Part shown: piece after piece, positions 17,502-26,258 of the stretch
How the letters are laid out: the number at the start of each line of letters is the position of its first letter
How positions within the stretch are numbered: position 1 is the stretch's first letter
Assembly: GCF_000158955.1 (NCBI RefSeq)
Contig: NZ_GG657757.1
Location: forward strand, 7,775,732 to 7,839,731
DNA length: 64,000 bases
Source of the DNA: Streptomyces viridochromogenes DSM 40736
GTDB taxonomy: Bacteria; Actinomycetota; Actinomycetes; Streptomycetales; Streptomycetaceae
Direction of reading: 5' to 3'
The notes under the pieces: model-generated
Databases searched by the model: none
What the model was told of the DNA's origin: nothing
The model's input: the letters and a program-made list of their open reading frames with translations, nothing else
Made by a program: the position numbers and the translations under genes

Positions 17502-18848
17502 CTAGTCCATCGGCGCCGTACGCCGCCACGGGTTTCGTTCCTGCAACTGCTCGGCCAGAGCGAGGAGTTGCTGCTCCGAGCCGGGGCGGCCGACCAGCTG
17601 CACGGCGCAGGGCGCACCGGAGGGAAGCATTCCGCACGGGATCGACATGGCGGGCCAGCCGGTCAGGTTCCACGGGGGCGTCATGGGCGAGTGGTTGGTG
17701 TTGGCCAGCAGGTTGCTCAGCCAGCCCCGCTCGTGCCAGGGCCCGGCCTTCGGTGAGCGGCGGGCGAGCGTGGGCGTGAGCAGCACGTCGTACTCGGCGA
17801 AGAACGGCTCCAGCCGCCGACGCAGCCGCTCCCGGCTCGTCCCCGAGCGCACGGTGGCGACGAAGGGCCGGCCGAGTCCCGCGTGGACCCGGGTGCGCCG
17901 GGCCAGCAGACGGGGATCGAGGTGCCGGGCGTCCGTCGCGGTGCCCGCCGTCCAGTGGGCCAGCGACGTCAGGGGCAGCGACGCCGGGTAGGGCGGGTCG
18001 GCGCGCCGGACCTGGTGGCCCGCCTTCATCAGCACCCCGGCCGCTTCCCGCGTGGCCGCCGCGTACGGCCGGCTGACGGTGACGCCGGCCAGTGGACTGC
18101 GCAGCGACACGGCGACCCTGAGGGCCCCGGGTTCGGCGCGCTGCGGGGCCCGCGGGTCGTCCGCGAGCACCGCGAGCATCAGCCGGGCGTCCTCGACGGT
18201 GGTGGCGAGCGGCCCGTTCTCCGACATGCCGAACCAGTCGCTGTCACCGACACCCGCCGGAACCAGCCCCCGGCCCGGCTTGATGGTGACGAGACCGCAG
18301 TTGGCGGCCGGTATGCGCAAAGAGCCCATGCCGTCGTTACCAAGGGCGACCGGCACCATCCCGGCGGCGACGGCGGCGGCACTGCCGCCCGACGAACCGC
18401 CCGCCGTACGGCTCGGGTCCCAGGGGTTGCGTGCCGTGCCGAACACCCCGTCCGAGGTGGCGAAGACGCACAGCTCCGGCACGTTCGTCAGGCCCACGAC
18501 CACCGCGCCCGCCGCCCGCAGCCGGGCCACCGTCACATGGTCCTCATCAGCCGGTGTGTCCGGGGTCGCGGCCGAGCCGACACGGACGGACTCGCCGCGC
18601 ACCGCGAGGTTGTCCTTGACGGCCACCGGCACCCCGGCCAGGGGCAGTTCGGCGAAGTCGCCGCGCGCCGCCACCTCGTCGGCCTCGGCCAGTGCCGCCT
18701 CGGCACGCACCGTGCGAAAGGCCCCGACCCGGGCGTCGAGCCGCCCGATCCGGTCGAGGTGCTCGGCGACCACCTCGCGAGGGGTGACCCGCTTCTCGCG
18801 GACGGCGGCGGATATCTCGGCGGCGGTGCGGCCGGCCCAGGTGGTCAC
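17502..18848 (-). CDS. Amidase-signature-family hydrolase
   Basis: The 448-residue protein has the Ser-cisSer-Lys triad context of the amidase signature family. The Lys is in VPVAVKDNLAVRG, the cis-Ser in GGSSGGSAAAVAAG, and the nucleophile Ser in NDGMGSLRIPAANCGL. The common SRTAGGSSGG core is intact. It should hydrolyse amide bonds of small substrates; it lacks GatCAB neighbours, so a tRNA role is unlikely. The GTG at 18848 is preferred because GAGGAGCT precedes it and family similarity begins there; the open frame extends to 18995 with implausible sequence. Confidence 0.9.
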   Translation of the reverse strand: MTTWAGRTAAEISAAVREKRVTPREVVAEHLDRIGRLDARVGAFRTVRAEAALAEADEVAARGDFAELPLAGVPVAVKDNLAVRGESVRVGSAATPDTPADEDHVTVARLRAAGAVVVGLTNVPELCVFATSDGVFGTARNPWDPSRTAGGSSGGSAAAVAAGMVPVALGNDGMGSLRIPAANCGLVTIKPGRGLVPAGVGDSDWFGMSENGPLATTVEDARLMLAVLADDPRAPQRAEPGALRVAVSLRSPLAGVTVSRPYAAATREAAGVLMKAGHQVRRADPPYPASLPLTSLAHWTAGTATDARHLDPRLLARRTRVHAGLGRPFVATVRSGTSRERLRRRLEPFFAEYDVLLTPTLARRSPKAGPWHERGWLSNLLANTNHSPMTPPWNLTGWPAMSIPCGMLPSGAPCAVQLVGRPGSEQQLLALAEQLQERNPWRRTAPMD

Positions 18849-19059
18849 AGGAGCTCCTCGGAGTGTGCGGCGGGACAGGCTTACTGGCGAGTACGTAGGG
18901 AGAACTGTGCACCGGAGAGGGGCGCGCGTCGAGGCCACCGGCCGGTCGATGCGCCTTTGCTCGCCCGACGCGCCCTCGGACATCCGATCAATCACTCAAC
19001 GAGCAGGCCTGCACGGCCCATTGACAGTGACCGGTGCCAGATCAACGATCAGACACCCG

Positions 19060-19823
19060 ATGAATGGGGAGCCGACTGAGCGTGGAAGACGGCGGGTGCG
19101 GTGGCCCGGCATCGTGGCGGCGCTGACGCTGCTCCTCACCGCGGCACCGGCGGCTCCGGCGGTCGCGCGGGACAGGCCCCGAACACCGGTCACCGTGCCC
19201 GCACTCACCGACTGGTCCCCGGAACCCGGCAGTTACGCCTACGGCCGGAACACCCGGCCACGGTACGGTCCCTGTCGCCGGGGGAGCCGCCCGGGCCGGT
19301 GACATCGTCGTCGACATCAGGCCGGGCAGGAGAGCGCTCGGCCCGGAGGGCTACGAACTCCATGCGGGCCCACGGCTCTCGGTCACCGGCGCGACCGAGA
19401 CCGACGCCCTCTACGGCACCCGGACCCTCCTCCAGCTCCTGGCGCAGGATGACCGCGCCCCCGCCGGACGCACCGTCGACGTGCCGCGCCACAGGGAACA
19501 CGGGGGTCGGCGTCTGCGCCACGGCGCCCGGACCGTGGCCTCGCCCGGCCGGGGCACCGTCGACCTCGGCCGGGAGCGGGAGGTGGACCGGGTCCGGCTG
19601 GGGGAGGGAGGACATCCGGCACGGTCAGCAGGTCGAGGCCTTCGTGGTGGAGGTGTATCGCGATGGGGGCTGGACGGAGGTGGCCCGGGCAGGGGTGATC
19701 GGCGCGAGCCGCATCCTGCCACTGCCCGCCGCCGTGCGCGCCCGGCGGTCGCGGGTGCGGGTGACCGGGGCGCGAGGTCCCGTGCGCATCGCCGAGTTCG
19801 GGCTGTACCGGTCCCGGGTCTGA
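19060..19823 (+). pseudogene. Remnant of a secreted GH20-type exoglycosidase, catalytic domain lost
   Basis: Pieces of one secreted glycosidase appear in successive frames. The ATG at 19060 starts a signal peptide and mature start (VTVPALTDWSPEPGSYAYG) in one frame. From about 19295 a second frame gives a GH20 N-terminal domain (EGYELHAGPRLSVTGATETD, ALYGTRTLLQLLAQDD, GRTVDVPRHREHG), and at about 19505 it should read GVGVCA, the usual entry to the GH20 barrel. The barrel itself is missing. From about 19530 DLGREREVDRVRLGE and then, in a third frame, DIRHGQQVEAFVVEVYRDGG to the stop form a fucosidase/F5-8-like C-terminal domain. At least three frame changes and a large internal deletion make this non-functional. 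Confidence 0.8.
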
Positions 19824-19853
19824 CGGGTTCGTGGCGCAGGTCACATGGGTCGA

Positions 19854-19878
19854 TGTCACATCGTGGGGAGCCGCCGAC
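19854..19878 (+). promoter_or_regulatory. Possible ECF41-type promoter of the CMD gene
   Basis: TGTCACA at 19854-19860 matches the -35 element used by ECF41 sigma factors, whose known targets include CMD-domain genes. CGAC at 19875-19878 is a near match to their CGTC -10 element, but the 14-base gap is about two bases shorter than I recall for the consensus. It lies some 40 bases before the start codon. Confidence 0.4.
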
Positions 19879-19919
19879 TCATAGGGGTGTACGCACCGAC
19901 AACGACAGAGGAGCTCATC

Positions 19920-20393
19920 ATGAGCGCGCGTCTGGACCCCTTCGCCACCGCGAGTGCCGGCAAGCTCGTCAAGCAGTTCACCTCCGTGGGGCGGCTGGTG
20001 GTGGAGTCACCGCTGCCGGCCGCGACCCGGGAACTGGTCTCGCTGCGTGTCAGCCAGATCAACGGGTGCGCGGTCTGCATCGACATGCACACCAAGGAGG
20101 CCGGCGCCGCGGGCGAGTCCTCCGTACGTCTGCATCTGGTCGCGGGGTGGCGGGAGGCCACCGTCTTCACCGAGGCCGAGCGGGCCGCGCTGGAGCTGGC
20201 CGAGCAGGCAACGCGTATCGCGGACGGGGCCGGCGGGGTCCCGGACGAGGTCTGGGAGCGGGCCGTCAAGCACTACGACGAGGACCAGCTGATGGCGCTG
20301 GTGACCCTGATCGCCTTCATGAACGCGGCGAACCGGCTGAACGTCGTCCTCCAGCAGCCCGCCGGGGACTACCGGCCCGGCCAGTTCAAGTAG
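19920..20393 (+). CDS. Carboxymuconolactone decarboxylase / AhpD-like protein
   Basis: A 157-residue all-helical protein with the AhpD-type redox motif CxxC and downstream His (INGCAVCIDMHTKEA). The flanking ELVSLRVSQ and the C-terminal helix DQLMALVTLIAFMNAANRLN are typical of the CMD domain. Members act as peroxiredoxin-linked thiol reductases or as decarboxylases; the CxxC and His favour a thiol-redox role. The ATG at 19920 has GAGGAG right upstream. A possible ECF41-type promoter precedes it, but no ECF41 sigma gene is present in the window. Confidence 0.9.
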   Translation: MSARLDPFATASAGKLVKQFTSVGRLVVESPLPAATRELVSLRVSQINGCAVCIDMHTKEAGAAGESSVRLHLVAGWREATVFTEAERAALELAEQATRIADGAGGVPDEVWERAVKHYDEDQLMALVTLIAFMNAANRLNVVLQQPAGDYRPGQFK

Positions 20394-20405
20394 CGGCGAC
20401 CCACC

Positions 20406-20430
20406 GGGCCCTGGGCCGGTCCTAGGGCCC
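20406..20430. terminator. Bidirectional hairpin between convergent genes
   Basis: GGGCCCT pairs with AGGGCCC around an 11-base loop between the CMD gene and the convergent FadR-type regulator. The second arm overlaps the regulator's stop codon region. Confidence 0.5.
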
Positions 20431-21126
20431 GAGCTGCGCTCGCATCCACTCCTCCACCTCGCCCACGTGAGCGGCCGCCGCCGCGCGGGCCGCCTCCGGG
20501 TCGTGGGCGGCCAGGGCGCGGTGGATCGCCGCGTGTTCGCGGCGGGTGCGGGCGAAGGCGCCCTCCTCCTGGTAGCCGCGCCAGACGCGGGCCCGGAAGG
20601 TCCGTGACGACAGGCCCTCCAGGATCGCGGCCATGGTGTCGTTGCCCGCCGCCGCCGCGATCACACGGTGGAAGGCCAGGTCGTGGGCGATGATCTCCTC
20701 CGGATCGTCCGTGGCGTTCATCGCCGCCAGGTGCCGCTCGACCTCGGCGAGCTGTTCCTCGCTGATACGGGCGGCGGCCAGCGCCGTCGCCGTCGACTCC
20801 AGGATCCGCCGTACCTCCAGCAGTTCCACCAGGCGCGGACCGCGCGACAGGTCCGCCACCACACCGAAGGTCTCCAGCAGGTCGCCGGCCTCCAGCAGGG
20901 TCACGTAGATGCCCGACCCGTGCCGGGCCTCCAGCACGCCCAGCACGGTGAGCGCGCGGATCGCCTCCCGCATCGAGCTGCGGGAGATGCCGAGCTGGGC
21001 GGCCAGGTCCCGTTCGGTCGGCAGCCGCTGTCCCGGCTCCAGCAGGCCCTCGCCGATCATCGCCTTGATCCGCTCGATGGCGCGCTGGGTCACGGTGCCC
21101 TTCTGCGGGGCTGTCTCGTCGTCCAC
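20422..21126 (-). CDS. FadR-subfamily GntR transcriptional regulator, probable repressor of the fucose operon
   Basis: The 234-residue protein has an N-terminal winged helix (QRAIERIKAMIGEGLLEPGQ, LPTERDLAAQLGISRSSMRE, HGSGIYV). It has a C-terminal FCD ligand-binding domain with metal-site residues (DLAFHRVIAAAAGNDTM, ARTRREHAAIHRALAAHD). It is divergent from the sugar-uptake and catabolic operon starting at 21293. The spacer holds a perfect TGGTCGGACCA, the FadR-type TNGTNNNACNA site. It probably represses the operon until fucose or an acid intermediate binds. The GTG at 21126 has GGAGGA upstream; upstream frame sequence is not protein-like. Confidence 0.88.
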   Translation of the reverse strand: MDDETAPQKGTVTQRAIERIKAMIGEGLLEPGQRLPTERDLAAQLGISRSSMREAIRALTVLGVLEARHGSGIYVTLLEAGDLLETFGVVADLSRGPRLVELLEVRRILESTATALAAARISEEQLAEVERHLAAMNATDDPEEIIAHDLAFHRVIAAAAGNDTMAAILEGLSSRTFRARVWRGYQEEGAFARTRREHAAIHRALAAHDPEAARAAAAAHVGEVEEWMRAQLGP

Positions 21127-21170
21127 GCCGTTCCTCCGATCACGCGCTCCGGCGCAGTCTAACCAGCAGG

Positions 21171-21183
21171 GTGGTCGGACCAC
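21171..21183. promoter_or_regulatory. FadR/GntR-type operator
   Basis: GTGGTCGGACCAC is a 13-base perfect palindrome fitting the FadR-subfamily consensus TNGTNNNACNA. It sits between the divergent regulator and the ABC transporter operon. A second, imperfect copy TGGTCTGATAA lies at about 21237-21247. Confidence 0.75.
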
Positions 21184-21292
21184 TATGAGCCGGGAACGCG
21201 GAAATCTGACGTCGCGGGGTGTTCTGGCGGGGGAGTGGTCTGATAAGTATGCGGCATCTGCTGGAACACCCGGTCGATGGGAGCCCCCTGAG

Positions 21293-22366
21293 ATGCCCGC
21301 AAGCACAGTGCGGAAGCGGAACACGTCCCGGATCCTCGGCGCGGTGGTCCTGGCCACCGGAGCCTCGCTGGTGCTCGCCGCGTGCGGCAGCACCAAGGAC
21401 ACCGGCGCCTCCGGGGCCGGCGGTGGTGGCGGCAGCGGCAAGGTCGGGGTCGTCCTGCCCCTGCTGACCTCGCCGTTCTGGCAGTCGTACAACGACTACG
21501 TGCCGAAGATGGCGAAATCCGAGGGCGTCGACGCGATGAAGACGGTCAACTCCAACAGCGACCCCTCGCAGCAGATCACCGACATCAACAACCAGCTCAA
21601 CCAGGGCGTCAAGGGTCTGGTCGTCGCCCCGCTGGACAGTGCCGCCATCGAGGCGGGCCTCGACCAGGCCGAACGCAAGGGCGTGCCGGTCGTCGCCGTG
21701 GACGTGGCGCCCGACAAGGGCAAGGTCGCCATGGTGGTCCGGGCGAACAACGTGGCGTACGGCGAGAAGGCCTGCCAGTACCTCGGCGAGCACATCACCT
21801 CCGGCAAGGTCGTGCAGATCATGGGCGACCTCGCCTCGGTCAACGGCCGCGACCGCTCCGAGGCGTTCCGCACCTGCGCGAAGAAGAACTTCCCGAAGCT
21901 GAAGGTCCTGGAGATCCCCGCCAAGTGGGAGTCCGACACCGCGGCCTCCAAACTCGACACCCTCCTCAACGCCAACCCCGACATCAAGGGCATCTACATG
22001 CAGGCGGGCGGTGTGTATCTCGCACCGACCCTCCAGACCCTCAAGTCCAAGGGCATGCTGAAGAAGGCCGGGCAGAAGGGCCACATCACCGTCGTCTCCA
22101 ACGACGGCATCCCGCAGGAGTTCGACGCGATCCGCAAGGGCGAGATCGACGCGACCGTCTCCCAGCCCGCCGACGCCTACGCCAAGTACGGCATGTACTA
22201 CATCAAGGCGGCGATGGCAGGGAAGACCTTCAAGCCCGGCCCGACCGACCACGACTCGACCATCGTCAAGCTGCCCAGCGGCATCCTGGAGGACCAGTTG
22301 CCCGCGCCGCTGGTGACGAAGGACAACGTCGACGACCCCAAGCTCTGGGGCAACACGGTCAAATGA
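21293..22366 (+). CDS. Sugar ABC transporter substrate-binding lipoprotein (probable L-fucose)
   Basis: A 357-residue lipoprotein with signal peptide and lipobox LVLAAC (Cys near residue 24), then a Gly/Ser linker. It has a ribose-type periplasmic-binding fold (GKVGVVLPLLTSPFWQSYND, LNQGVKGLVVAPLDSAAIEA, VVSNDGIPQEFDAIRKGE). It binds a monosaccharide outside the membrane and delivers it to the permease. Its stop codon overlaps the start of the ATPase gene (ATGA), so the importer is translationally coupled. The catabolic genes downstream point to L-fucose or a similar 6-deoxy sugar. The ATG at 21293 follows GGGAG. Confidence 0.9.
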   Translation: MPASTVRKRNTSRILGAVVLATGASLVLAACGSTKDTGASGAGGGGGSGKVGVVLPLLTSPFWQSYNDYVPKMAKSEGVDAMKTVNSNSDPSQQITDINNQLNQGVKGLVVAPLDSAAIEAGLDQAERKGVPVVAVDVAPDKGKVAMVVRANNVAYGEKACQYLGEHITSGKVVQIMGDLASVNGRDRSEAFRTCAKKNFPKLKVLEIPAKWESDTAASKLDTLLNANPDIKGIYMQAGGVYLAPTLQTLKSKGMLKKAGQKGHITVVSNDGIPQEFDAIRKGEIDATVSQPADAYAKYGMYYIKAAMAGKTFKPGPTDHDSTIVKLPSGILEDQLPAPLVTKDNVDDPKLWGNTVK

Positions 22367-23862
22367 GCGCCCCACTGGTTGAAGCGCGCGGCGTCGTCAA
22401 GCGGTACGGCCCCACCACCGCCCTCGCCGACGGCCGGCTCGCCGTCCTGCCCGGCGAGTCCCACGCCCTCGTCGGCCGCAACGGCGCAGGCAAGTCGACA
22501 CTCGTCAGGATCCTCACCGGTCTCGAGGCACCCGACGAGGGCGCCGTCCGCTTCGACGGCGACCCCGCGCCCCCGCTCACCGACCGCGACGCCTGGCGCG
22601 CCAAGGTCGCCTGCGTCTACCAGCACCCGACCGTCGTCCCCGAACTGACCGTCGCGGAGAACCTGTTCATCAACCGTCAGCCGCTCAAGCGGGGGTTCAT
22701 CAGCTGGCGCCGCCTGAAGGCCGAGGCGGCCCGGCTCCTCGACACCTGGGACGTGCGTGTCGACCCCGACGCCCGCACCGCCGACCTCAAGGTCGAGGAC
22801 CGGCAGATGGTCGAGATCGCCCGGGCCCTGAGCTTCGGCGCCCGCTTCATCATCCTCGACGAACCCACCGCCCAGCTCGACAACCGGGAGATCGAGCGGC
22901 TGTTCAGCCGTATGCGGGCCCTCCAGGACTCGGGCGTCACCTTCCTGTTCATCTCGCATCACCTCCAGGAGGTGTACGAGGTCTGCCAGACCGTCACGGT
23001 CCTGCGCGACGCCCGCTGGATCACCACCGCGCCGGTCGCCGACCTCCCGCGCCGGGACCTGGTGGAGGCCATGGCCGGGGAGTCGATCGAGGTCCTCGCC
23101 GAGCAGGCCGTGGACCCCGGGGACGACGACCGCGACGCCCCCGTGCTCCTCGATGTCCGTGGGCTCACCTCACCGGCGTACCGGGACATCGACCTCACCG
23201 TCCGCCGCGGCGAGGTCGTCGGACTCGCCGGTTCCAGCGCCAGCGGCAAGATCGAGCTGGCCGAGTCCTTCACCGGGCTGCACACTCCCACGAGCGGCAC
23301 GGCCCGCATCGACGGCACGCCGCTGCCGTTCGGCGACGTCCAGGCCACGCTGAAGGCCGGCGTCGGCTTCGTCCCCCGCGACCGGCACGACCAGGGCCTG
23401 GTCTTCGGCATGTCCATCGGCGACAACGCCACCCTCAGCGTCCTGGACCGGCTCGGCCGCTTCGGCTTCGTCGGCACCGACACCAAGCGCGATGTCGCCA
23501 CCGCCCTGATCGAACGCCTCGACATCCACGCCGCGGGACCCGACCAGCCCGTCTCCGACCTGTCCGGCGGCAACGCGCAGAAAGTCGTCATGGCCCGGGC
23601 CCTCGCCTCCGACCCCCGGCTCCTCGTCCTCGTCAACCCCACCGCGGGCGTCGACGTGAAGTCCAAGGAGTCCCTGCTCGCCCGGGTCGACAGCGCCCGC
23701 GACGACGGCACCGCCGTGCTCGTCGTCTCCGACGAACTCGACGACCTCAGGCGCTGCGACCGCGTCCTCGTCCTCTTCCACGGCCGGGTCGTCGCCGAGC
23801 ACCGGGCGGGCTGGCGCGACCACGAGCTCATCGCCTCCATCGAAGGAGTGGACCATGGCTGA
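22363..23862 (+). CDS. Sugar ABC transporter ATP-binding protein (CUT2 type, two ABC cassettes)
   Basis: The 499-residue protein has two nucleotide-binding domains in tandem, as in RbsA/XylG-type ATPases. The first has Walker A GRNGAGKST, a degenerate signature KVEDRQMVEIARAL, and Walker B FIILDEP. The second has a degenerate Walker A (GSSASGKIE), LSGGNAQKVVMARAL as signature, and LLVLVNPTAGVD in the Walker B position, where the usual DEPT is altered to NPTA. The CUT2 family normally tolerates asymmetry between its two sites. It overlaps the binding-protein gene by four bases and the permease gene by eight. Confidence 0.93.
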   Translation: MSAPLVEARGVVKRYGPTTALADGRLAVLPGESHALVGRNGAGKSTLVRILTGLEAPDEGAVRFDGDPAPPLTDRDAWRAKVACVYQHPTVVPELTVAENLFINRQPLKRGFISWRRLKAEAARLLDTWDVRVDPDARTADLKVEDRQMVEIARALSFGARFIILDEPTAQLDNREIERLFSRMRALQDSGVTFLFISHHLQEVYEVCQTVTVLRDARWITTAPVADLPRRDLVEAMAGESIEVLAEQAVDPGDDDRDAPVLLDVRGLTSPAYRDIDLTVRRGEVVGLAGSSASGKIELAESFTGLHTPTSGTARIDGTPLPFGDVQATLKAGVGFVPRDRHDQGLVFGMSIGDNATLSVLDRLGRFGFVGTDTKRDVATALIERLDIHAAGPDQPVSDLSGGNAQKVVMARALASDPRLLVLVNPTAGVDVKSKESLLARVDSARDDGTAVLVVSDELDDLRRCDRVLVLFHGRVVAEHRAGWRDHELIASIEGVDHG

Positions 23863-24883
23863 CACCAAGGCGGCCCCGCCGCTCGCGCCCGCGCGAGCCA
23901 CCGACCCGCGCGCCGCCAAGGCAGTCCTGCTCCGCCGGGCCCGCGAACTCGCCCTCGTCCCCGCCCTGTTGCTCCTCCTCGTGCTCGGCGCGGTGGTCAA
24001 CGACTCGTTCCTCACCGAGCGCAACCTCATCTCGATCCTCGGCGCCTCCGCCGCCCTCGCCATGGTCGTGCTCGCCGAGTCGCTCGTACTGATCACCGGC
24101 AAGTTCGACCTGTCCCTGGAATCGGTCGTCGGCATCGCGCCCGCCGTCGGCGCGCTGCTCGTGCTGCCCGCCGCCCAGTCCGGCTGGGGCACCGAACTCC
24201 CCGCCGCACTCGCACTGCCGGCCGTCCTGGTGGCCGGCGCGGCCGTCGGCGCCTTCAACGGCGTCCTGGTCGTGAAGTTCAAGCTCAACGCGTTCATCGT
24301 GACGCTCGCGATTCTGATCGTGCTGCGCGGCCTGCTGGTCGGCGCCACCAAGGGCAAGACGCTGTTCGGGATGCCCGACAGCTTCTACTCGCTGGCGACC
24401 ACCACCTTCCTCACCGTCCCGCTGTCGGTGTGGGTGGCCGCGCTCGCCTTCTCCGTCGCCGGGCTGGTCCTGAAGTACCACCGCGTCGGGCGCGCCCTGT
24501 ACGCCATCGGCGGCAACGCGGACGCGGCCCGGGCGGCGGGCATCCGGGTGGAACGGGTCATGCTCGGCGTGTTCGTCGTCGCGGGTGTCCTCGCCGCGGT
24601 CGGCGGCATCATGCAGACCGGGTACGTCGGCGCGATCAGCGCCAACCAGGGCCAGAACATGATCTTCACCGTGTTCGCGGCCGCGGTGATCGGCGGCATC
24701 GCCCTCGACGGCGGCAAGGGCACCATGTTCGGCGCCCTGACCGGCGTACTCCTTCTGGGGGTCGTGCAGAACCTGCTCACCCTCGCCCAGGTGCCGTCGT
24801 TCTGGATCCAGGCCATCTACGGCGGGATCATCCTGGTCGCCCTCATGATCGCCCGGGTCACCACCGGCCGGGCCCAGGACTGA
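23855..24883 (+). CDS. Sugar ABC transporter permease (BPD_transp_2 family)
   Basis: A 342-residue integral membrane protein of the RbsC type, with about eight to ten helices (LVPALLLLLVLGAVVNDSFL, AMVVLAESLVLITGKFDLSL). It contains the family's typical ITGKFDLSLESVVGI and AIGGNADAARAAGI loops. It forms the membrane channel with the preceding ATPase and should dimerise. Its start lies within the end of the ATPase gene. Confidence 0.93.
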   Translation: MADTKAAPPLAPARATDPRAAKAVLLRRARELALVPALLLLLVLGAVVNDSFLTERNLISILGASAALAMVVLAESLVLITGKFDLSLESVVGIAPAVGALLVLPAAQSGWGTELPAALALPAVLVAGAAVGAFNGVLVVKFKLNAFIVTLAILIVLRGLLVGATKGKTLFGMPDSFYSLATTTFLTVPLSVWVAALAFSVAGLVLKYHRVGRALYAIGGNADAARAAGIRVERVMLGVFVVAGVLAAVGGIMQTGYVGAISANQGQNMIFTVFAAAVIGGIALDGGKGTMFGALTGVLLLGVVQNLLTLAQVPSFWIQAIYGGIILVALMIARVTTGRAQD

Positions 24884-24914
24884 CGCCCCCGCCCCTGCAA
24901 CCGAAAGGCCCCCC

Positions 24915-26258
24915 GTGTCCCCGACGCCCGCCCGCATCACCGCGGTCGACACCCACGACATCCGCTTCCCCACCTCGCGCGAGCTCGACGGCTCCGACGC
25001 GATGAACCCGGACCCCGACTACTCGGCGGCCTACGTCGTCCTGCGCACCGACGCGGCCGACGGGCACGAGGGGCACGGATTCGCCTTCACCATCGGGCGG
25101 GGCAACGACGTGCAGGTCGCCGCGATCGACGCACTCCGCGGACACCTGCTCGGCCGCTCCGTCGACGACCTGTGCGCCGACCCGTCCACCCTCAACCGCG
25201 ACCTGATCGGCGACAGCCAGCTGCGCTGGCTCGGGCCCGAGAAGGGCGTGATGCACATGGCGATCGGCGCGGTCGTCAACGCCGTGTGGGACCTCGCGGC
25301 CAAGCGTGCCGGCCTGCCGCTGTGGCGGCTGCTCGCCGAGGCCGAGCCCGAATGGCTGGTGCGCCAGATCGACTTCCGCTACCTCACCGACGCCCTCACC
25401 CCCGAGGAGGCCCTGACCCTCCTGCGCCAGGGCGGACAGGGCGCCGAGGAGCGCACCGCCCGGCTCCTGGAGCGCGGCTACCCGGCCTACACCACCTCGC
25501 CCGGCTGGCTCGGCTACGACGACGACAAGCTCACCCGGCTCGCCGCCCAGGCCGTCGCCGACGGCTTCCGGCAGATCAAGCTCAAGGTCGGCGCCGACCT
25601 CGACGACGACATCCGCCGCTGCCGCGTCGCCCGGTCCGTCATCGGCCCCGACCTGCGCATGGCCGTCGACGCCAACCAGCGCTGGGATGTCGACGAGGCG
25701 ATCCGCTGGACCAAGGCCCTCGCCGAGTTCGACCCGTACTGGATCGAGGAACCGACCAGTCCCGACGACATCCTCGGCCACGCGGCGGTCCGCCGCGCCG
25801 TCGCCCCCGTGAAGGTCGCCACCGGCGAGCACGTGCAGAACCGGATCGTCTTCAAACAACTCCTCCAGGCCGGCGCGCTCGACGTCGTCCAGATCGACGC
25901 GGCCCGTGTCGGCGGCGTCCCCGAGAACCTCGCGATCCTGCTGCTCGCGGCCAAGTTCGGCGTCCCGGTCTGCCCGCACGCGGGCGGTGTCGGCCTGTGC
26001 GAACTCGTCCAGCACCTGTCGATGTTCGACTATGTGGCCCTGTCCGGAACCACCGAGGACCGGGTCATCGAATACGTCGATCATCTGCACGACCACTTCC
26101 TCGACCCGGTGGTCATCCGCGAAGGTCATTACACGGCACCGACCGCGCCGGGCTTCTCGGCCGCCATGCGTCCCGAGTCGCTGGCGCGCTACACCTACCC
26201 GGGCGGCGAGTTCTGGGCCGCCGACCTCGACGAGCGGAAGAAGGGTCAGTCCGCATGA
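24915..26258 (+). CDS. L-fuconate dehydratase (enolase superfamily)
   Basis: The 447-residue protein belongs to the mandelate-racemase branch of the enolase superfamily. It shows the KxK base motif (FRQIKLKVGADLDDD), Mg2+ ligands in MAVDANQRWD, YWIEEPTSPDD and VATGEHVQNR, and the general acid/base His in PVCPHAGGVGLCELVQH. The opening THDIRFPTSRELDGSDAMNP and the TSPGWLGYDDDKL segment match L-fuconate dehydratases. It should dehydrate L-fuconate to 2-keto-3-deoxy-L-fuconate. The GTG at 24915 follows GAAAGG-like bases. It is overlapped by the next gene by four bases. Confidence 0.9.
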   Translation: MSPTPARITAVDTHDIRFPTSRELDGSDAMNPDPDYSAAYVVLRTDAADGHEGHGFAFTIGRGNDVQVAAIDALRGHLLGRSVDDLCADPSTLNRDLIGDSQLRWLGPEKGVMHMAIGAVVNAVWDLAAKRAGLPLWRLLAEAEPEWLVRQIDFRYLTDALTPEEALTLLRQGGQGAEERTARLLERGYPAYTTSPGWLGYDDDKLTRLAAQAVADGFRQIKLKVGADLDDDIRRCRVARSVIGPDLRMAVDANQRWDVDEAIRWTKALAEFDPYWIEEPTSPDDILGHAAVRRAVAPVKVATGEHVQNRIVFKQLLQAGALDVVQIDAARVGGVPENLAILLLAAKFGVPVCPHAGGVGLCELVQHLSMFDYVALSGTTEDRVIEYVDHLHDHFLDPVVIREGHYTAPTAPGFSAAMRPESLARYTYPGGEFWAADLDERKKGQSA

